The notes below the pieces were generated by a model. The model made no database searches and was not told where the DNA came from. It was given only the letters and a program-made list of their open reading frames with translations. DNA of 16,749 bases from NCBI GenBank assembly GCA_030643145.1, contig DAOWMJ010000015.1, positions 1-16,749 on the forward strand, given 5' to 3'. Position numbers and translations under genes: made by a program. Of this stretch, positions 12,602-16,749 are shown piece by piece (positions within the stretch are counted from its first letter, which is position 1; every line of letters starts with the position of its first letter). This DNA comes from Candidatus Latescibacterota bacterium. Lineage in GTDB: Bacteria > Krumholzibacteriota > Krumholzibacteriia > Krumholzibacteriales > WJIX01.

Positions 12602-14617
12602 CTATTTCCCGTCTGTCTCCGCTGAATAAACAAATTTGCTAATACCGCTGAAAGCGGTACCGATCCAAATCCGGCCAACCGAGTCTTCATGCAGGGAGAG
12701 AATATTTTTACCCGAAAACCCCGCCAAGGATTCCAAATGACTCCATTCACCCCGGCTAAAGACAAAAAGCCCGTTTTCCTTCGTTCCCAACCAGTACTCT
12801 GATCTCTTGGTTTCAATTAACACGGTGGGAGATAACTCCGCCCCAGTTTTAGGAAGGTCTGTTCTGAACCATTTATCCAACGAATTAAAGTAGATACCAT
12901 TCTTTCCGGCTATCATAACATTACCTGAATTATCCCTTCCAAGACAGCCACCCCCCATGTAAGAATACTCTATATCCTTCAGATCGGAAACAAGATAAAC
13001 ATCCGGGTCATTTCCAAAGGATATATCCTTCTTCATGCCGGCACGAGGGGAATAAAGCCCGTTATCTCCATCGGGCCCAAGGTCTTGCCAACTGCCGTTT
13101 GAATAACAGACAGTCTTGCCTCCAATCGTTATTGCCCATAGTTTTCCCCACCCATCAAAAATGATATCCTTTATACGGTTGTCGGGAAGCCCGTTTTCAA
13201 TAGTATAGTGATACCACTTATTATCTGCATAATGGAGGATTCCGTTTTCGAAAGTGCCAAACCATACACCCTGTTTTGGATCAACCGTTGCGGAAGTAAA
13301 GTGTTCCGTTGGAAGCCCGCTCCGCCTGTCAAAAATTTTCCATGAACCATTTGAAAAACAGAGGATTCCGAATCGAGTCGCAATCCAAAGCTGATTGTCC
13401 GCTGTCATGACAATATCGGTCGCCGCGTCTGAATACCATTTATCCGGTAAATCTATCCTGATAAGATTTTCCTCCAACCTGAATACTCCATCGCTTGTAA
13501 TAAAATAAAGCTGATTCTTAAATCCGGATATCCCCGATATTCGTAAGGCGGGAAAAATCTGAGGCAGTTCAAGTTTCCTCGTCTCTTCTCTCTCAATAAT
13601 AACGATTGTTCCTTCATCAGTTCCCAGAAAACATTTGCCGGAAAGATCATGATGAATCGAAAGAAAGTTATACCTCTGAAGAGGGATCTCTGAAATCCTG
13701 AACGGAGTCCAACCGGAGCCGTCATAGGAACTCAGCCCCTTATTTCCGCCCGCCAATAATTTCCCGGTAAGGGCAAGGCTAAAAGTATGGATATTCCATC
13801 CGGGCAAACCATTCCTGCTCGTGTAATTTGTCACATTCCCAAATTTATACCTGGAAATTCCCTGTCGGCAAACCGCTATAAAAAGATTTTTTTCTTCATC
13901 AAAGATGAGATCATTTATCGAACCTATCGGTATGTTATTGCCATACCGCTTCGATTCCCATTTAAAACTATCGGCATAGCAAACGCCGCTTGCCGTCCCA
14001 AACCAAATTTTATGGGGTGTTTCTTCAACAACAGCTAACACTCTGTTATCCATAAGGGAATCTTTTTCAGTAATCACAGTTAATGAATCTCCTGAAATAT
14101 AACCGCACCCATTTCCATAAGTGGCTATCCAAATCTTTTTGTTTCCAACTGTAAGATCTCTTATTCTTTCAAAGAATGGGTGACTGGCAGCTGTATAGTA
14201 ATTCCATCTATTATCTCTCATGGCAAGGCCTTCATCACACCCAATCCATAACCTGTTATAATCGTCAACGGTTATCGCCCTGATTGATGAAAAAGAAAAA
14301 GTTTCGATAGCAAATAGAGCATCATTCACGCTGTCCCAGGCAAAAAGGCCTCCCTCGGTCCCAATCCAGAGAGTATCATTAAGGGTAGTCATTGTCCTTA
14401 TTTCATTGGAGGGAACAAAAGGGAAAAATTTGCCGGCATGATAAGCGGAAAACTGATCCGTGGAAACAAAAGATGTCCTGCCGGCTTTAAGCCATCCGCC
14501 TATTTCGATCTGCATTCCACTATCCGCCCCCGCTGGAGACAGTTGAATCTTAGAATATCCGAAATCGGGCATGCAAAGGATAACAACCATCAACAGAGAA
14601 CCAAGCAATCTCGCCAT
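12602..14617 (-). CDS. Secreted double beta-propeller protein (14 Reg_prop-type blades)
   Basis: A 671-aa protein with an N-terminal signal sequence (MARLLGSLLMVVILC, cleavage perhaps near residue 22). From about residue 70 to the end it consists of blades of the form 'I..(10-12)..LWIGTxxGL..(W)'. Examples are TLWIGTEGGL, RLWIGCDEGL, KIWFGTASGV, LWIATRFGI, VWFGTFENGI, YWLGTKENGL and RIWIGTAFSGI. I count 14 blades, enough for two seven-bladed propellers. This matches the periplasmic sensor part of Bacteroides hybrid two-component systems. There is no Y_Y_Y domain, transmembrane helix, kinase or HTH after it, so it ends as an exported propeller. Function is unknown; ligand or polysaccharide binding is a guess. 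The ATG has only a weak ribosome site, and the gene is followed by the glycosyltransferase promoter. Confidence 0.85.
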   Translation of the reverse strand: MARLLGSLLMVVILCMPDFGYSKIQLSPAGADSGMQIEIGGWLKAGRTSFVSTDQFSAYHAGKFFPFVPSNEIRTMTTLNDTLWIGTEGGLFAWDSVNDALFAIETFSFSSIRAITVDDYNRLWIGCDEGLAMRDNRWNYYTAASHPFFERIRDLTVGNKKIWIATYGNGCGYISGDSLTVITEKDSLMDNRVLAVVEETPHKIWFGTASGVCYADSFKWESKRYGNNIPIGSINDLIFDEEKNLFIAVCRQGISRYKFGNVTNYTSRNGLPGWNIHTFSLALTGKLLAGGNKGLSSYDGSGWTPFRISEIPLQRYNFLSIHHDLSGKCFLGTDEGTIVIIEREETRKLELPQIFPALRISGISGFKNQLYFITSDGVFRLEENLIRIDLPDKWYSDAATDIVMTADNQLWIATRFGILCFSNGSWKIFDRRSGLPTEHFTSATVDPKQGVWFGTFENGILHYADNKWYHYTIENGLPDNRIKDIIFDGWGKLWAITIGGKTVCYSNGSWQDLGPDGDNGLYSPRAGMKKDISFGNDPDVYLVSDLKDIEYSYMGGGCLGRDNSGNVMIAGKNGIYFNSLDKWFRTDLPKTGAELSPTVLIETKRSEYWLGTKENGLFVFSRGEWSHLESLAGFSGKNILSLHEDSVGRIWIGTAFSGISKFVYSAETDGK

Positions 14618-14690
14618 AATTCATTCTTTCATTAATAAAAATTGGACAAAAATAGATTTCTTTAACTGAGTCAATTTCTATACTCCCGCA

Positions 14691-14719
14691 ACTTTAGTGA
14701 AATATAATTAAAATTTCAA
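14691..14719 (-). promoter_or_regulatory. Candidate promoter of the propeller gene
   Basis: TTGAAA (14714-14719, 5 of 6) and TAAAGT (14691-14696, 4 of 6) are 17 nt apart and read towards the propeller gene, with a leader of about 65 nt. No clear terminator for the permease gene is visible between 14690 and 14780, so read-through is also possible. Confidence 0.4.
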
Positions 14720-14779
14720 GTAGATAGTAGGGTAAACAACGTATTCAGCCCAGTGACTATAGGAACGTGATTTTACTGC

Positions 14780-16552
14780 CTACGCAAAAAACAGAAAATA
14801 GACTGTAAAAGTTGCAACTATTCCAACCAGAATATTCATTACTGTACCTGTTTTAATAAAATCTGTAAACTTATAACCGCCTGGATTATAAACCATTAAA
14901 TTTGTTTGATATCCGAGGGGAGTGGCAAAAGCCGATGAGGCTGCTATTGCAATAATAATCATAAAAGGCTTGGGATCCAAATTCATTGTCTTCGCTATAG
15001 CAAGAGAAATAGGGAACATAAGAGCGGCTGCGGCGTTATTTGTGATTAATTCTGTATATATACTCGTTATAAAAAACAATCCGGCTATAATGCCGAAAAT
15101 TCCAAAATTCTCTAATGAATTGATGAGATGATTAGCAATGAAATACGCTAACCCTGAATTTTCAATTGCTTTTCCTATACCAAACGCGGATGCAATAACG
15201 ATAAGAACATCAAAATCAATCGTTTTTTTGCCATCATGCAAACTGATAATTCTAAATAAAATCATCAATCCGGCAGTTATCGATGCTGCTATCAGCATTG
15301 ATTCAATAACCCCGGTTACTACGGAAAAAATCATTGCGCCCATAAGAATTAATGCCAGATTACCCTTTTTCCTTGGCTTGGAATATTCATCAACACTCAG
15401 GGATACTAAAGAAAAATCTATAGAATGATACCATTTTTTATCGAAATCCTTCTCCGCAAGGAGAAATAGTGTATCATTAGGCTGCAACTTTATGTCACCG
15501 ATTTTCATCTTTATCCTTTTGCCGTTACGGTGTATTGCTAAAATCACGGCCCCATACTTTGTGCGAAAACCACTCTTCCTGACAGTTTCTCCTAATAATG
15601 GCGAAGAATTCGAAATTACAGCTTCGTAAGTTTTCAATTTGTCCGAGTCAATGTTTTTTAAATCAAATTCGGCATCTTTTGTTATATGAAGCCCGGGCGT
15701 TTTCTGAAGCTCATAAATAGTATCAGGTAAACCAGTAAAAAAAAGGCTGTCATTAAATTCAATTTTTTCTTCAGGAGAAACAGGCGCAATTTCTTTTCCA
15801 TCTCTAATAATTTGAAAGAGATATAACCCTTTTAAATGACGCAAGTTTGCTTTTTCTATTGATTTGCCCAAATTTAAATATTCACTGCCAACTTTCATAA
15901 CAACAACAAATTCACGAGTTTGATCACCAAATTGAGTAATAATATCTTTTCTTTTGGGCAATAAAAAGTGGCCTATCAGGGAAAAATATATAATACCCAA
16001 AAGAGCAACGGGTAATCCCACCTTCCCGAGCTCAAAGAATGAAAACCCTTCCATTCCATTATCCAGCATTAATCCATGAACAACCAAATTTGTGCTTGTC
16101 CCGATTAAAGTACAAGTTCCGCCCAAAATGGCGGCGTAAGAAAGGGGGATCAGAAATTTTGAAGCCGGTAAATCGTTTTTCTTTGACCATTTTTTAATAA
16201 CTGGTATAAGGGAGGCAACAATGGGAGTGTTATTAAGGAAAGCTGAGAGAAAAGTGACTGGAAACATTAATCTAAAATATGTAAATTTGCTATTTTTATT
16301 TCCGAGAAACTTTTCTAATGTGTTTCCGAAGGTAACAGAGCTTTGTAACGCGCCCGCAACAATAAATAACACACCCACAGCCAACATCCCATGGTTTGAA
16401 AATCCAACAAAGGCTTCGTTAATATCTATTATTTTCCCCAGATACAATATAATAAGAGTAAAAAAAAGTACAAAGGAGGGTCTATACAGCCCTTTCACTA
16501 GAACTATAGTCATTATTATGATAACGGCTGAAGTATAGCACATTTTAAACAT
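14780..16552 (-). CDS. SLC13/DASS-type permease with two central RCK_C domains
   Basis: A 590-aa inner-membrane transporter of the ion transporter superfamily. Two hydrophobic halves (about 8-200 and 398-590) flank a soluble region with two RCK_C (TrkA-C) domains at about 212-290 and 308-374. Each half carries the Asn/Thr-rich signatures of the family: NNTP (107-110) and TSTN (152-155) in the first, TNNA (504-507) and YQTN (548-551) in the second. EAFVGFSNHGMLAVGVLF near the N-terminus is also typical. The layout matches E. coli YfbS and the cyanobacterial/algal sulfate transporters of the SAC1/SLT group. The substrate may be sulfate, another oxyanion or a dicarboxylate; sequence alone does not decide. 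Symport with Na+ is common in the family. The ATG has GGGGA at about 7 nt and a promoter 50 nt upstream. It appears full length. Confidence 0.9.
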   Translation of the reverse strand: MFKMCYTSAVIIIMTIVLVKGLYRPSFVLFFTLIILYLGKIIDINEAFVGFSNHGMLAVGVLFIVAGALQSSVTFGNTLEKFLGNKNSKFTYFRLMFPVTFLSAFLNNTPIVASLIPVIKKWSKKNDLPASKFLIPLSYAAILGGTCTLIGTSTNLVVHGLMLDNGMEGFSFFELGKVGLPVALLGIIYFSLIGHFLLPKRKDIITQFGDQTREFVVVMKVGSEYLNLGKSIEKANLRHLKGLYLFQIIRDGKEIAPVSPEEKIEFNDSLFFTGLPDTIYELQKTPGLHITKDAEFDLKNIDSDKLKTYEAVISNSSPLLGETVRKSGFRTKYGAVILAIHRNGKRIKMKIGDIKLQPNDTLFLLAEKDFDKKWYHSIDFSLVSLSVDEYSKPRKKGNLALILMGAMIFSVVTGVIESMLIAASITAGLMILFRIISLHDGKKTIDFDVLIVIASAFGIGKAIENSGLAYFIANHLINSLENFGIFGIIAGLFFITSIYTELITNNAAAALMFPISLAIAKTMNLDPKPFMIIIAIAASSAFATPLGYQTNLMVYNPGGYKFTDFIKTGTVMNILVGIVATFTVYFLFFA

Positions 16553-16603
16553 TTCAAATTCCCCGCGGATTTAAATATTAACAACCGTATACGCTTACCG
16601 GCC

Positions 16604-16632
16604 ATTATAAAAAGATTGAATCCGTAATTCAA
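16604..16632 (-). promoter_or_regulatory. Sigma70-type promoter of the permease gene
   Basis: The -35 box is TTGAAT (16627-16632, 4 of 6). The -10 box is a perfect TATAAT (16604-16609). The spacer is exactly 17 nt. Transcription would start near 16597, about 45 nt before the ATG. Confidence 0.65.
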
Positions 16633-16749
16633 GACATATCATTTTTTTCCCGCGTAACAGTTATCGCTGTCTATCGTTACAATAATGTATCGCTTTCCTA
16701 ATAAAGGATCATATTGACCTGGGTTTTTGTTCCCATTATATTCTTATCA

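Noticed and set aside
12550..12816. Minus-strand open frame of 88 codons overlapping the end of the propeller gene
   Set aside because: It is in another frame of a repeat-containing gene and shows no family features.
14618..14700. Bacteroidetes-type promoter (TTG ... TAnnTTTG) before the propeller gene
   Set aside because: A TATTTTTG match exists, but spacing is off and the other promoters in the window are of the TTGACA/TATAAT type.
1..16749. CRISPR arrays, insertion sequences, tRNA or rRNA genes, defence or toxin modules
   Set aside because: I saw no regularly spaced repeats, transposase-like proteins, cloverleaf sequences or recognisable defence proteins.

Overview
Every gene recognised here lies on the minus strand, so the window is read from right to left. 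Base composition is moderately AT-rich. Shine-Dalgarno sequences and sigma70-type -35/-10 boxes are easy to find. The set of RuvCAB, queuosine enzymes, YajC, formyl-Met enzymes and several exported proteins points to a Gram-negative-type bacterium. I cannot name the phylum. Secreted double beta-propeller proteins and this kind of gene mix would suit an uncultured lineage near the Fibrobacteres-Chlorobi-Bacteroidetes group. Promoters of TTGACA/TATAAT type, rather than the TAnnTTTG type, argue against Bacteroidetes proper. That placement is weak inference.

Right part (16749 to 9806): four genes that look separately expressed. (1) A full-length SLC13/DASS-type permease with two RCK_C domains in its central loop (14780-16552), behind a good promoter. 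(2) A secreted protein made of 14 'Reg_prop' blades, enough for two seven-bladed propellers, with no kinase or other output domain (12602-14617). (3) A membrane family-2 glycosyltransferase (11106-12362), preceded by a near-consensus promoter, a 14-bp palindrome on the -35 box and a long leader with inverted repeats. (4) An exported tandem-PDZ protein without a protease domain (9856-10929), closed by a clear intrinsic terminator.

Left part (9662 to 1): a TTGACA-17-TATCGT promoter opens a long same-strand gene run: Yip1-family membrane protein, EF-G-like GTPase, yebC, ruvC, ruvA, ruvB, queA, tgt, yajC, def and fmt (cut by the window edge). Gaps are mostly 1-77 nt (110 nt before the EF-G-like gene) and I see no terminator inside, so this is probably one large operon with at least one internal promoter before ruvC. 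It combines ribosome function (EF-G-like, YebC), Holliday-junction resolution (RuvCAB), queuosine tRNA modification (QueA, Tgt), Sec export (YajC) and formyl-methionine handling (Def, Fmt). Three genes appear to start with TTG (EF-G-like, ruvA, tgt) and yebC with GTG. The starts given here are corrected for that.

I found no CRISPR array, insertion sequence, rRNA, tRNA, toxin-antitoxin or phage defence module. The left part is conserved housekeeping. The most interesting signals are the regulatory region in front of the glycosyltransferase, the stand-alone double propeller, and the EF-G-like/YebC pair at the head of the translation-rich operon. I do not see convincing evidence for an undescribed multi-gene system.
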